From Candidatus Saccharibacteria bacterium oral taxon 488 (GTDB lineage Bacteria > Patescibacteriota > Saccharimonadia > Saccharimonadales > Saccharimonadaceae): a stretch of 64,000 bases of DNA. The stretch's first letter is position 1. Every line of letters begins with the position of its first letter. The notes under the pieces are model-generated. The model had not been told where the DNA came from, ran no database searches, and was given only the letters and a program-made list of their open reading frames with translations. A program made the translations under genes and the position numbers. Shown piece by piece: positions 52,219-60,958 of the stretch. Location: NCBI GenBank assembly GCA_013099015.1, contig CP039998.1, positions 310,001 through 374,000 on the forward strand. The letters are read 5' to 3'.

Positions 52219-53472
52219 TTATACCGTACGCGCTATCAAGTCGCGGTAAATTGTTAGATATTGGCTGGTCATATGTTCTGGGCTGAGCTCAGATGCTAGG
52301 CGGGATGAGGCGCGGGCCATCTGACGGCGCCGTGTATCGTCGGCCATCTGACGCATCGCGGCCGCCAATTGCTCGACTGACGGGTCGCGCGCCAGGATAC
52401 TGTTATCTTTCGTGGTGCCGACGGTCAATCGCGGGTCGCAGTAGATGATCGGCAGTCCCGCAGTCACCGCTTCACCGATGGTCATGGCCTGGGTATCAAA
52501 GCCGTGCGAGGCGAGGACGAAGACGTCGGCATTGACGAACGCCTCGGCCATCTGCTTGACGCACGAGACATGCCCGTGAAAGATAATGCCCTGGTGCTTT
52601 TCGGCGAGCAGTCGGAGCTTGAGCTGTTTGCCGTCACCGATGATGTGTAGCTCGGCGTTCGGTAGGTCGGCTTGAACAAAGGCGCGAATGATGGCGTCAA
52701 CGCGCTTTTCGGGTGCCAGGCGGCAGACGCTCAAAAAGCGGATGGTGCGGTCGGTGCGGTGGCGTTCTGTATGGGCGATGGCATGGCTGAGATTAGGATT
52801 AACGCCGGTCGGTACGATGTGCGAGCGCTCGTCCAGCCACGATGCGCAGTCGCTGATCCGCTGGGTCATAAAGTCAGCCGGTGCGGTAAAGGCATCGACG
52901 CGCGAGGCAACGGTCGCCATGGTGTGCCAGTCAAATCGGGCCAAGATCCCCGGTGCGTCGGGGCTTTTTGGTGCAAAGAATACTGGCTGGTCAAGCCGTT
53001 TATCGGCGATCATCGAAATCATTGGATTGATCAAAAATAGATACGCCATCGACCCCCAAAACGCACCGAATGGCTGCGACGTGTGAGTGCCGGCGAGATT
53101 GGCGTGAAAGGTGTGGATGTGGGGGATGCCCTGCTCTTTGGCGATGCGTGCCGCCAACATCAGGCCGCCCCGCTCCGTCTGGCTGTGGATGATATCAAAG
53201 CGGTGCTGGCGGCAGATACGCCAGGCGCTACGCCGGCCACACTTGAGGACGCACATGTGCGAGGGCGTGCCCGGGATGTAGAATGAGGGGACGACAACGG
53301 TTTTGCAGCCAGTTGGCCGCTCCAAAAAATGTCGCGGCGCGAGCAGGGTTACCTCGTGCCCCAAGCTAACCAATTCGCTAATTTGCGTCTGGATCGACCG
53401 TCCGATACCGCCGGATGCCGGATAAAAATCGTCAGTCACCAATGCGATCCGCAGTCGCTGCTGTCTCCTCAT
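52219..53472 (-). CDS. Glycosyltransferase family 4
   Basis: This 417-residue GT-B enzyme has an N-terminal acceptor domain (ALVTDDFYPASGGIGRSIQ) and a C-terminal donor domain with SVCRLAPEKRVDAII, and DVFVLASHGFDTQAMTIGEAVTAGLP, the EX7E region. It probably adds a sugar to a lipid or surface glycan. It is divergent from another GT4 gene at 53517, so this is a glycan locus. TATAAT lies 10 nt before the start. Confidence 0.85.
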   Translation of the reverse strand: MRRQQRLRIALVTDDFYPASGGIGRSIQTQISELVSLGHEVTLLAPRHFLERPTGCKTVVVPSFYIPGTPSHMCVLKCGRRSAWRICRQHRFDIIHSQTERGGLMLAARIAKEQGIPHIHTFHANLAGTHTSQPFGAFWGSMAYLFLINPMISMIADKRLDQPVFFAPKSPDAPGILARFDWHTMATVASRVDAFTAPADFMTQRISDCASWLDERSHIVPTGVNPNLSHAIAHTERHRTDRTIRFLSVCRLAPEKRVDAIIRAFVQADLPNAELHIIGDGKQLKLRLLAEKHQGIIFHGHVSCVKQMAEAFVNADVFVLASHGFDTQAMTIGEAVTAGLPIIYCDPRLTVGTTKDNSILARDPSVEQLAAAMRQMADDTRRRQMARASSRLASELSPEHMTSQYLTIYRDLIARTV

Positions 53473-53516
53473 AACTTACCCTATTATACCATCTTGTGAT
53501 ATAATGGCGGAATTGT

Positions 53517-54839
53517 ATGCGCGTAGGTTTATTCACCGATACCTATCGGCCGTCGATTAACGGCATCGTTTTTGTGGTCGAATCGCTCAAGCGCGAGCTC
53601 GAGGCGCTGGGCCACGACGTCTACGTGTTCTGCCCCGCCAAGTCGATGAATCCGGCCAAGCAGGCCGAGCTACTTAACGAAGACCCAGATTCGCATATCA
53701 TCCGATTCCCGTCGATCAAGGGCGCGTTTTTTGATGATTACGATACGTCGGTGTTTTTCCCGCCGGCGGTGCAGCGTCGCATCAAAGAGCTGGAGCTGGA
53801 CATCGTGCACATCTTTACGCCGTCGCAAATCGGGCTGGTGGGTGTTAGCGTAGCGCACAAGCAGCAGATCCCTTTGGTCATCCAGCACTGCACCGACATG
53901 TACGAATTTGCCGAGCACTATCCGGCGGTACTGCCGGGGATTTTGACGCTGGCTGGCGTGGTGCTACCTCTGTCGATTAAACTGAGGGGTCGTGATTTAT
54001 TTGAACTGGTCAAGCTATATCGGCCGCGTGGTATCACCAAATGGAACCGGGCCATCATCGAGTGCGTCATCACTATTCTCTACAGCAAAGCCGACGCCGT
54101 CATCGCCCTCAGCCGCAAAAGCGTCGCCCAGCTTAGTGGCTGGCAGGACGATGATCATCTGTACGATTTGACATTGCTGCCAAATGGTGTTAATGCTCTG
54201 CCGCGGCCGTCGGCGGCTCAGCTCAAGGCCTTTCGGGCGCAGTGGGGTCTACGGGCGTCTGATGAAGTATTTGGCTTCATTGGGCGGCTGGGCGAAGAGA
54301 AAAACTTGCCGATTTTGATCCAGGCCTTTGACAAGTACGTCGCCAAGGCTCGCCCCAAATCCAAATTGCTATTCGTCGGCGACTTTGAATACCGCAAAAA
54401 GCTTGAGGCGATGGCAGCCGAGAGCAAGTACGCTGATCGGATCATCTTTACCGGCGCTCTGCCGCGCGAGGAATTAGGCGTAGCCTATCAGGCGCTGGAT
54501 GTGTTTTGCTTCCCGTCACTCAAGGATACGCAGGGCTGGGTGCTACACGAAGCGGCGCACGCCCGCAAGCCAATTATCATCATTGACACGCAAGTATCAG
54601 AGGTAGTGCGTGACGGCGTGAACGGTATATTCGTGAAAAATAGGCCCAAGAGTATGGCGGATGCTATCATTACGCTGCTCCGTTCGCCGGCCCGCCGAGC
54701 AAGGTTTGGCGCCGAGAGCAAAAAATTAGCGGCCACGTTTACCGAGCGCCGCCAGGTTCGCAAATTAGAGAAATTATATCGCCGAGTTATCGCCCAGAAA
54801 GCTGCCGCCGCGTCTCGCGATCTTGATCGCGACGCTTGA
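53517..54839 (+). CDS. Glycosyltransferase family 4 (PimB/diacylglycerol glucosyltransferase-like)
   Basis: This 440-residue GT-B enzyme opens with GLFTDTYRPSINGIVFVVESL and has GFIGRLGEEKNLPILIQAF and DVFCFPSLKDTQGWVLHEAAH, typical of lipid-linked glycosyltransferases such as PimB and 1,2-diacylglycerol 3-glucosyltransferase. It may make membrane glycolipids. Its last 53 bp overlap the convergent smpB gene. Confidence 0.85.
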   Translation: MRVGLFTDTYRPSINGIVFVVESLKRELEALGHDVYVFCPAKSMNPAKQAELLNEDPDSHIIRFPSIKGAFFDDYDTSVFFPPAVQRRIKELELDIVHIFTPSQIGLVGVSVAHKQQIPLVIQHCTDMYEFAEHYPAVLPGILTLAGVVLPLSIKLRGRDLFELVKLYRPRGITKWNRAIIECVITILYSKADAVIALSRKSVAQLSGWQDDDHLYDLTLLPNGVNALPRPSAAQLKAFRAQWGLRASDEVFGFIGRLGEEKNLPILIQAFDKYVAKARPKSKLLFVGDFEYRKKLEAMAAESKYADRIIFTGALPREELGVAYQALDVFCFPSLKDTQGWVLHEAAHARKPIIIIDTQVSEVVRDGVNGIFVKNRPKSMADAIITLLRSPARRARFGAESKKLAATFTERRQVRKLEKLYRRVIAQKAAAASRDLDRDA

Positions 54840-55266
54840 TGGTTTCGCGTTTGTCGTAGGTTTTTTTACCTCTGGCCAGAGCGATGACTACTTTAATGAA
54901 CTTGCCGCTGGTTAATAATTTGGTCGGCACGATGGTCATGCCCTGCTTTTTTGCCTCAGAAAAGCGCGCTAATTGGCGTTTGCTGACTAATAATTTCCGC
55001 ACTGAAGTATCAACGCTGCGAGTATTTGCCTGGCCGTGAACGTTCAATCGCAGCGAAAAACTAGCATTATTCAGCCACAATTCACCATTTCGCAGACTGA
55101 CGAACGCCCCCTTCAGCTGCACGTGCCCTTCCCTGGCGGCGCGTACTTCCATGCCTGTCAGCACCAGCCCAGCCACAACCTCCTCGCCCAACTCATAGTC
55201 AAATCGCGCTCGGCGATTCACGACGGCTTGAGTGGATGGTTTTTTGGTCTTGGCGGGCTTGGTCAC
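54787..55266 (-). CDS. smpB: SsrA-binding protein
   Basis: This 159-residue protein binds tmRNA in trans-translation. It has VVNRRARFDYELGEEVVAGLVLTG, the GAFVSLRNGELWLNNASFS core and a basic C-terminal tail (GKKTYDKRETIKRRDQDRE). Translation starts at a GTG at 55266 with TACAAT exactly 6 nt upstream. No tmRNA gene is seen in this window. Confidence 0.93.
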   Translation of the reverse strand: MTKPAKTKKPSTQAVVNRRARFDYELGEEVVAGLVLTGMEVRAAREGHVQLKGAFVSLRNGELWLNNASFSLRLNVHGQANTRSVDTSVRKLLVSKRQLARFSEAKKQGMTIVPTKLLTSGKFIKVVIALARGKKTYDKRETIKRRDQDRETRRQLSGR

Positions 55267-55270
55267 GTGA

Positions 55271-55828
55271 TTATTGTAGCACGTGAGCTGGGGCTTCAGC
55301 GAGGTCCCAATCTATATACGGCTCAATAGGGTCATTTTCGGAATCGTTATGCGACTTCTTTGATAATTCGTCTAATGTGTGCTGAATGCGACCCTTGCAA
55401 TCAAGCAGCAAGTTGGTTAGGTCGTGAAGTTTCTCACGACGCTCCTCGTCAGTACTAGTGCTAGATAGTATTTCTCTCATTTGCGCGTCAACGAGATTAT
55501 ATAATTGATCTTGGGGGCCATCGCTATGTTCATAGTGACAGAGCGCATCGTATGCATTGTCTGATCCAACTCTATCGCTAGTAAATTCCTGTTTAGCTCC
55601 TTTGGCAATGCTTCGTGCGACAACTCTTTGCTCAGTCCAGCTTACTACACTTATCAGAATATTGAGGTTTGACTGGACCACCCTCAGATTATCTGCATAT
55701 GTGCGGGTTTGGAGATCTATATTATGGCAGAGTTTATAAATATCGGCACTCTGACTCTCGGGGGTCGCCTCCTCTTCAGGAGGGATAATCGTAGTATGTA
55801 GCTCTTGTGGTGTCGTCTCTCTATTCAT
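55271..55828 (-). CDS. Hypothetical helical protein
   Basis: This 185-residue acidic protein is predicted almost entirely helical and soluble, with no recognised domain. It contains a segment RTYADNLRVVQSNLNILISV that may form a coiled coil. TATAGT lies 8 nt before the ATG. It resembles the gene at 55880-56359 in composition, and both could belong to one operon. Confidence 0.55.
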   Translation of the reverse strand: MNRETTPQELHTTIIPPEEEATPESQSADIYKLCHNIDLQTRTYADNLRVVQSNLNILISVVSWTEQRVVARSIAKGAKQEFTSDRVGSDNAYDALCHYEHSDGPQDQLYNLVDAQMREILSSTSTDEERREKLHDLTNLLLDCKGRIQHTLDELSKKSHNDSENDPIEPYIDWDLAEAPAHVLQ

Positions 55829-55879
55829 AGTTTTATACTATAACATTGTTTAAGTATAAATGCAATAGCATAATGAATT

Positions 55880-56359
55880 TTAATGATCATCAACCGTTAG
55901 AGGTGGTTCATCCGTCAGAGCGCTGACTCGCACGGCAGCTATCATTCCTAGCTGTTTGATATCATTTGACCACTGATCTTTCCAAGCCCGATTCTTTCTA
56001 TTCGTCCTGTCTTTGGCCTTATGTATATCAACAATCAGCTGTAGCATCGTGTTGTTGAGCGTACCCTCAATCAGGTTGCCGTCAGCATCACGATCACAAA
56101 CGAAGCCCTCGATCGCCCCGTTCATATTCTCGGTAATTTCATCCGTTGGGATGCGGTGTCTGGCGTACAGGATGAGAGCTGTCATGCGCTTTAGATTGTT
56201 TATCGTAATTTTTCGGGATTCACACATTTCTGGATTATCTAGTATGTCCCGGGCTTCAGTAAAGATATCATCGAGGCGCGACTCATATCCTTTCATGATG
56301 GTTTCTATCGTTTCCGGTGTTTTTGCTGCGTTTGTTGGCAGTTTGTCGTGTATACCCAT
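55880..56359 (-). CDS. Hypothetical helical protein
   Basis: This 159-residue protein is helical and polar with no recognised domain. TATGAT lies exactly 6 nt before the ATG, a point in favour of it being a real gene. It is divergent from the ABC-F gene. Confidence 0.55.
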   Translation of the reverse strand: MGIHDKLPTNAAKTPETIETIMKGYESRLDDIFTEARDILDNPEMCESRKITINNLKRMTALILYARHRIPTDEITENMNGAIEGFVCDRDADGNLIEGTLNNTMLQLIVDIHKAKDRTNRKNRAWKDQWSNDIKQLGMIAAVRVSALTDEPPLTVDDH

Positions 56360-56463
56360 AACAGTATCATATCATATTTGCGTTTGTGCCAGATGCGACT
56401 CTGTCAATTCAAGAACGGTCCATCATCTCAGTCATAGGGGTAATATGCTACAATATCCCAAGC

Positions 56464-58344
56464 ATGATAGCCGACATTCACATCACCGAGAAGAGTTTTG
56501 GCGACAAGACGTTGATGCGCGACGTCAAGTTTAGCGTGGATGATGGCGAGAAGGTTGGTGTGGTTGGCCGTAATGGCGTCGGCAAGTCGACGTTGTTTGG
56601 AGTCTTGGCGGGAACGGACACGGACTATACTGGCGAGGTGATTTTTCGCCGTGGCATCACCGTGGCCAGTACGGCGCAGGAGCATCATGGTTTGGGCGAT
56701 CAGACGGTATTGAGCTACATTTTGTCGGGGTTGCCAGAATATGCGAGCTTAAAGAAAATTATCGATGAATACCCTGAGACCATGGGCGATAATATGCGTA
56801 AGATTGAGGAGTACACGCAGGCGCTGGAGCGATTTGACCAGAAAGGGTTTTATCAGATTGAGGAGAAGATTGCTCGAGAGCTCGATAATTTTCAGCTGAG
56901 CGGGTGTGGCGAGCGGCCGCTTGGTTCCCTGTCGGGCGGTCAGAAACGGCTGGTGGAGATTGTGAAGATTATGCATGCGGGGGCGCATTTGGCGCTGATT
57001 GACGAGCCGACTAATCACATGGATTATGTAGCCAAGCAGCAGTTTATCGACTGGATGAGCTCGCAGCCGCGCCAGGCCATGCTGATTATCACCCACGACC
57101 GTGATGTGCTGGGTCGGGTGGATCGGATCATTGAGCTCAAAGACGGCCGAGCGGTCAGCTACCGCGGTAATTATGATGCTTACCTTAAGCAAAATGCTCA
57201 GGCGACGGCGGCGGGCATGAATAATTTTGAGCAGGTCGAGAAGCGGATGACTAACCTCAAACAAAAGGTGCTGGATTATCAGCGGCTAAAGGAAAAGTCG
57301 CGCAACCCCGGCACCATCCAAAAGTTTAAGCGGCTGGAGAATGAGGCGCGGGCCGAGCTGGCGGAATTATCAGAGATGGACAAGCCGACGTTTTGGATCG
57401 ATAAGGAGTCGGCTGGGCAGCTTGATTATAAGTCGGCTGAGCGCTACGGCAAGTTCAAGGCGCGCAATATTCGGCTCTCGATGAAGGATGCAGCCAGTCG
57501 TAGTCAGCACGTGCTGGTGCGAGTTGAGGACGCGGCGGTTGGGGTTGGTGAGCGGATATTGTTTGAAGGGGTAAATATTGATCTGCGTGAGGGCGAAGCG
57601 GTGGAGCTGCGCGGCCGTAATGGTGCTGGCAAGACGACACTGATTCGGATGCTGTTGGGGCAGCGAGGAGGTTCGGATTCCAGCCTCTCCGATAAGTCGA
57701 TGGTTCTGCGGACGGCGTTGCCGGATGCATTCGACTTGGAGGAGACGGCTGGAATCCGAGCTGCGGCAGCCACTCCACCGTCCTCCGCCAGAGTACACTC
57801 TTCGCTTGGATCTCCACTGGAGATTTCTCGCGAGCGTTCGGCTGAAACGTCCGCTACTCGCGAACGTTTCACAGTCTCTGGCGGAGGAGGTGTCGTACCT
57901 GCTGCCCCTATCCTCTACTCTGGCAACCTCTTCCTCGATCCGCAGGTGCGGGTGGGTGTGTATGAGCAAGAAATTGATGAGCGGTATTTGGCGGATCCGC
58001 TGGAGGTAGCGATTGAGAAATTATACCTTAGCCGTGACCTGCCGATTTCTGATACCAAAATCCGCCAATTGCTAGCTGATTATCTGTTTACCGAAGCGGA
58101 CCGGATGACGCCACTGGCGCGCTTGTCGGGTGGCCAGAAAGCTCGCTTTCAGATCATTGCTATGCTGGCGAATGACCCGCAGCTGCTGATTTTGGACGAG
58201 CCAACCAACTATCTTGATTTACCAAGCATTGAGGAGTTGGAGACGGCACTGGCGAAATATTCTGGCGCCATCCTTTACGTCAGTCACGACAATTATTTCC
58301 GCCAAGAAATCGGTGGCGAAGTGGTGCAAATCGGCGCAGCATAA
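56464..58344 (+). CDS. ABC-F family ATPase with in-frame palindromic insertion
   Basis: This 626-residue protein has two ATP-binding domains with Walker A GRNGVGKST and GRNGAGKTT, signatures LSGGQKRLVEIVKI and LSGGQKARFQIIAM, and Walker B ALIDEPTNHMD and LILDEPTNYLD. It has no membrane segments. Such proteins act on ribosomes in translation or antibiotic protection. Residues about 401-484, just after the second Walker A, are a Ser/Ala/Arg-rich insertion absent from normal family members and encoded by inverted-repeat DNA (57673-57888). The ATG at 56464 is chosen because the domain starts there. Confidence 0.88.
   Translation: MIADIHITEKSFGDKTLMRDVKFSVDDGEKVGVVGRNGVGKSTLFGVLAGTDTDYTGEVIFRRGITVASTAQEHHGLGDQTVLSYILSGLPEYASLKKIIDEYPETMGDNMRKIEEYTQALERFDQKGFYQIEEKIARELDNFQLSGCGERPLGSLSGGQKRLVEIVKIMHAGAHLALIDEPTNHMDYVAKQQFIDWMSSQPRQAMLIITHDRDVLGRVDRIIELKDGRAVSYRGNYDAYLKQNAQATAAGMNNFEQVEKRMTNLKQKVLDYQRLKEKSRNPGTIQKFKRLENEARAELAELSEMDKPTFWIDKESAGQLDYKSAERYGKFKARNIRLSMKDAASRSQHVLVRVEDAAVGVGERILFEGVNIDLREGEAVELRGRNGAGKTTLIRMLLGQRGGSDSSLSDKSMVLRTALPDAFDLEETAGIRAAAATPPSSARVHSSLGSPLEISRERSAETSATRERFTVSGGGGVVPAAPILYSGNLFLDPQVRVGVYEQEIDERYLADPLEVAIEKLYLSRDLPISDTKIRQLLADYLFTEADRMTPLARLSGGQKARFQIIAMLANDPQLLILDEPTNYLDLPSIEELETALAKYSGAILYVSHDNYFRQEIGGEVVQIGAA
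57673..57888. repeat. Two nested inverted repeats inside the ABC-F gene
   Basis: TCGGATTCCAGCC (57673-57685) pairs perfectly with GGCTGGAATCCGA (57747-57759), with an inner AAGTCGA/TCGACTT. TCCTCCGCCAGAG (57781-57793) pairs perfectly with CTCTGGCGGAGGA (57876-57888), with an inner ATCTCC/GGAGAT. Both lie in the extra coding segment. Confidence 0.8.
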
Positions 58345-58358
58345 GGAGTGCGCTAATG

Positions 58359-58398
58359 AAAAACCTGCCGTCAGTAAGTCCCTAAGCAGCAGGTTTTT
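58359..58398. terminator. Bidirectional terminator between ABC-F and glutaredoxin genes
   Basis: AAAACCTGC (58360-58368) pairs with GCAGGTTTT (58389-58397) around a 20-nt loop; runs of A and T on either side suit both strands. Confidence 0.7.
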
Positions 58399-58418
58399 GA
58401 TACGTAAATTAGCGATAG

Positions 58419-58706
58419 TTATTCGCTCATCAAACCATTCTTCTTCAGCGCATCCTGTAGTTTCGGCCGGTCAAAGCCGAGGATGACCTCGCCGCAAACA
58501 TCGGTCACTGGCACGCCCTGGAAATTGCCGCCGTTTTTACTGAGCAATTCTTCCTTGGCGCTTGGATCAGCCTCAATGTCCTTGGCGACAAAATCAATGC
58601 CGAGTTTTTTCAACCACTCCATCTCGGTGTGGCAGAATGCGCACCAGCTGGTGCTATAGACGGTGACTTTAGCGTCTTGGTGATTGGCCGTGTTATCTTC
58701 GCTCAT
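58419..58706 (-). CDS. Glutaredoxin-like protein
   Basis: This 95-residue thioredoxin-fold protein has the redox motif CAFC in YSTSWCAFCHTEME and cis-proline in GVPVTDV. It is likely a reductant for protein thiols or ribonucleotide reductase. AAGGAGGG precedes the start. Confidence 0.88.
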   Translation of the reverse strand: MSEDNTANHQDAKVTVYSTSWCAFCHTEMEWLKKLGIDFVAKDIEADPSAKEELLSKNGGNFQGVPVTDVCGEVILGFDRPKLQDALKKNGLMSE

Positions 58707-58768
58707 AACTTCCCTCCTTATGGCTTTTCTCTATTGTAGCATAAGCATCGGTGCCTCGGCAATGCCAT

Positions 58769-59005
58769 CTAGTCTCGGGACGCCCGACTCGTTAAGTGCC
58801 AGCCGTCACACCCCCGGCAATAATACACGTCTAGTTCCAGCTTTGGTGACATCAGCTCCTGCGTATCAGCCGCTCGCCTGGCGATCTGCTCGGTGGCGAA
58901 GCGACGCTTGCGCCGGCAGGTGTCGTGATCGGTAGTTGTCAGCGTCGGCTTGATGAGCGTTCGGGCCGATTTTGGTTGGTTTTTCGGGTAATTTCGCCGT
59001 GGCAT
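58769..59005 (-). CDS. Small zinc-ribbon-like protein
   Basis: This 78-residue basic protein has Cys/His motifs HDTCRRKRRF and YYCRGCDGWHLT, which may bind one zinc. The YxCxxCxGWHLT pattern is known from small uncharacterised bacterial proteins. TATACT lies 9 nt before the ATG. Confidence 0.6.
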   Translation of the reverse strand: MPRRNYPKNQPKSARTLIKPTLTTTDHDTCRRKRRFATEQIARRAADTQELMSPKLELDVYYCRGCDGWHLTSRASRD

Positions 59006-59044
59006 CTTGTCAAGAGTATAGCATGTTGCTATAGTGACAGAGTA

Positions 59045-59317
59045 ATGGCTGAGAGACCAGATATTGAGAATGGCGTGACGACAGCGACGGAAGTGGCGGC
59101 GGCTCGGGTTATTCTCGGGACGATCGGCGACACAACGTGGCGGATGTTTGTGCCGAGCATCGGCTGTACGCTGCTGGGTGTATGGCTGGATAGCGTGTTT
59201 GGCTTGAAGCCGTGGCTGATGTTTGCTGGTGTGGTGCTTGGCTTTTTGGGCGCGTACTTGCTGGTAAATAAGCAGCTGGGGCGTGTGAAACGAAAAAAGG
59301 AGCGTAAAAACATATGA
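59045..59317 (+). CDS. AtpZ/AtpI-like ATP synthase assembly protein
   Basis: This 90-residue protein has two membrane helices (MFVPSIGCTLLGVWLDSVFG and MFAGVVLGFLGAYLLV) joined by a short loop, and a basic tail. It heads the atp operon, where AtpZ/AtpI proteins help assemble the c-ring or carry Mg2+. The ATG at 59045 has TATAGT 9 nt upstream; its stop overlaps the atpB start (ATGA). Confidence 0.7.
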   Translation: MAERPDIENGVTTATEVAAARVILGTIGDTTWRMFVPSIGCTLLGVWLDSVFGLKPWLMFAGVVLGFLGAYLLVNKQLGRVKRKKERKNI

Positions 59318-60147
59318 TGCAACGATTTGCCAGTGCCGGTCCGCACATTTCAGTCAAGGCTGATGAAGTAGCGAATGTTTTAGGTGTGTCGATCACTAAC
59401 TCGCACATGCTTGGCGCGCTGGGACTGATCGTTTTGGTGTGGCTGATGTTTCGGACGCGGGCGGCAGTGCTAGGCAAGAAAAAGCATAATTTTGCGACGC
59501 GGCTGGTACACTGGACATTTGATGGGCTGTACAATACGGTTTGCCAAGTCATCCCTGACCAGACATGGGCGCGTCGAGTAGCGCCGCTGTGCATCACCAT
59601 ATTCTTTTTCGTGGTGGCGCAGTATTGGCTGGGGCTGCTACCGATCGTCGGGCCGATTACTGTGGGTAGTCATGGTACGCCGCTGTTTCGTGGTGGTGTG
59701 GCCGACCTGAATATGACGTTTGGCCTGGCTATCGTGACGATTATCGCAGCACAAGTGTACGCCTTCAAATACCTTGGCTTTAGGGGTAATATGGGCCGCT
59801 ACTTTGTTAATCCACTGCGCGATCCGATTATGGCGTTTGTCGGCATTCTGGAGCTGGTGGCAGAGTTCTCGCGCCTGCTTGGGCTGAGCTTCCGTTTGTT
59901 TGGTAATGTATTGGCCGGCGAAGTACTGTTGATCATGATCGCCTTTTTGACACAGTATATCTCGCCGGCGGCCCTGCAGCCATTTTATCTGTTTGAGCTG
60001 TTCATCGGTGGTATTCAGGCGTACATTTTCTTTATGTTGTCAACGGTATTTATTTCGCTGGGGCTGGCTCACCACGACACGCACGAGCCGACTGATCATG
60101 CTCATTCACCTGCTGATACGACGAAACTCGCGGCGGCGAATGATTAG
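59314..60147 (+). CDS. atpB: ATP synthase F0 subunit a
   Basis: This 277-residue membrane protein has five or six helices and the proton-channel Arg in SRLLGLSFRLFGNVLAGE. The segment ARRVAPLCITIFFFV and the C-terminal AYIFFMLSTVFISLG are typical of subunit a. Its His/Asp/Glu-rich tail (HHDTHEPTDHAH) could bind metal. Confidence 0.93.
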   Translation: MMQRFASAGPHISVKADEVANVLGVSITNSHMLGALGLIVLVWLMFRTRAAVLGKKKHNFATRLVHWTFDGLYNTVCQVIPDQTWARRVAPLCITIFFFVVAQYWLGLLPIVGPITVGSHGTPLFRGGVADLNMTFGLAIVTIIAAQVYAFKYLGFRGNMGRYFVNPLRDPIMAFVGILELVAEFSRLLGLSFRLFGNVLAGEVLLIMIAFLTQYISPAALQPFYLFELFIGGIQAYIFFMLSTVFISLGLAHHDTHEPTDHAHSPADTTKLAAAND

Positions 60148-60179
60148 AAAAGTAAAGTATTAAATAAAGGAGAAATTAT

Positions 60180-60392
60180 ATGAAAGAATTAGCATTTGCA
60201 CTCACCTACGCCATCCCGGCTGCGCTGGCAGCGATCGGCGCTGGTATCGTCGGCGCGGCAGCGATGAACGCGGCTGGCCGCAACCCAGAGAAAATTAACG
60301 ATCTACGCACCATGATGATCCTCGGTATTTCGTTCATCGACGCCCTAGCGATCATCGGTTTCGTGGCGGCTATCGTCGGCAAAGTTATGTAA
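60180..60392 (+). CDS. atpE: ATP synthase F0 subunit c
   Basis: This 70-residue hairpin protein has the polar loop AAGRNPEKI and two helices. The ion-binding carboxylate in the second helix is Asp (FIDALAIIGFV) where most bacteria outside the E. coli group have Glu. The first helix lacks the Gln seen in sodium-type rings, which suggests proton coupling. Confidence 0.93.
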   Translation: MKELAFALTYAIPAALAAIGAGIVGAAAMNAAGRNPEKINDLRTMMILGISFIDALAIIGFVAAIVGKVM

Positions 60393-60407
60393 TTTGAGGG
60401 GTAAATT

Positions 60408-60956
60408 GTGGAGACTATATTGACACAATTTGCGAGTGCCGAAGCGCACACGGCCGAAAAGGCTGACTTGTTCAGTTCGCTGGGTATTGACTGGAAGCTG
60501 CTGATGTTACAAACGGTGGCGTTTCTAATCTTGCTAGTGATTCTCCGCAAGTGGGTGTATCCGCCACTGGCAGCGATGCTCGACAAGCGCGAAAAAGACA
60601 TGCGCACAGCCGAAAAGGCGGCGCAGTCGGCGCGTGATAACGCTGATAAGGCTGAAAAAATGACCAACGAGTTGATGCGAAAAGCTCGGGCGGAGGCCAG
60701 TGATATCGTGGCGGCAGCGCGCGAGGAGGCGGCCTCGGTCGTCGAGCAAGCTGCGGCTAAGGCGACTGCCAAGTCTGAGACCATCGTTAGCGCGGCGCAG
60801 GCGGAAATTGCTAAGGAAGTTGAGCAGGCCAAGAAAGCATTGCACAATGAAACGCTGGAGTTGGTGGCTGAGGCAACTGGCAAGGTTTTGAACGAAAAGG
60901 TTGATGCTAAGACAGACGCCACGCTGATCGCAACTGCGGTCAAGGAGGTTGCCTGA
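60408..60956 (+). CDS. atpF: ATP synthase F0 subunit b
   Basis: This 182-residue stator subunit has one membrane helix at about 29-48 (WKLLMLQTVAFLILLVILRK) and a long charged, Ala-rich helical stalk. Translation starts with GTG at 60408 after GAGGGG. It is followed 2 nt later by atpH. Confidence 0.92.
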   Translation: METILTQFASAEAHTAEKADLFSSLGIDWKLLMLQTVAFLILLVILRKWVYPPLAAMLDKREKDMRTAEKAAQSARDNADKAEKMTNELMRKARAEASDIVAAAREEAASVVEQAAAKATAKSETIVSAAQAEIAKEVEQAKKALHNETLELVAEATGKVLNEKVDAKTDATLIATAVKEVA

Positions 60957-60958
60957 TC

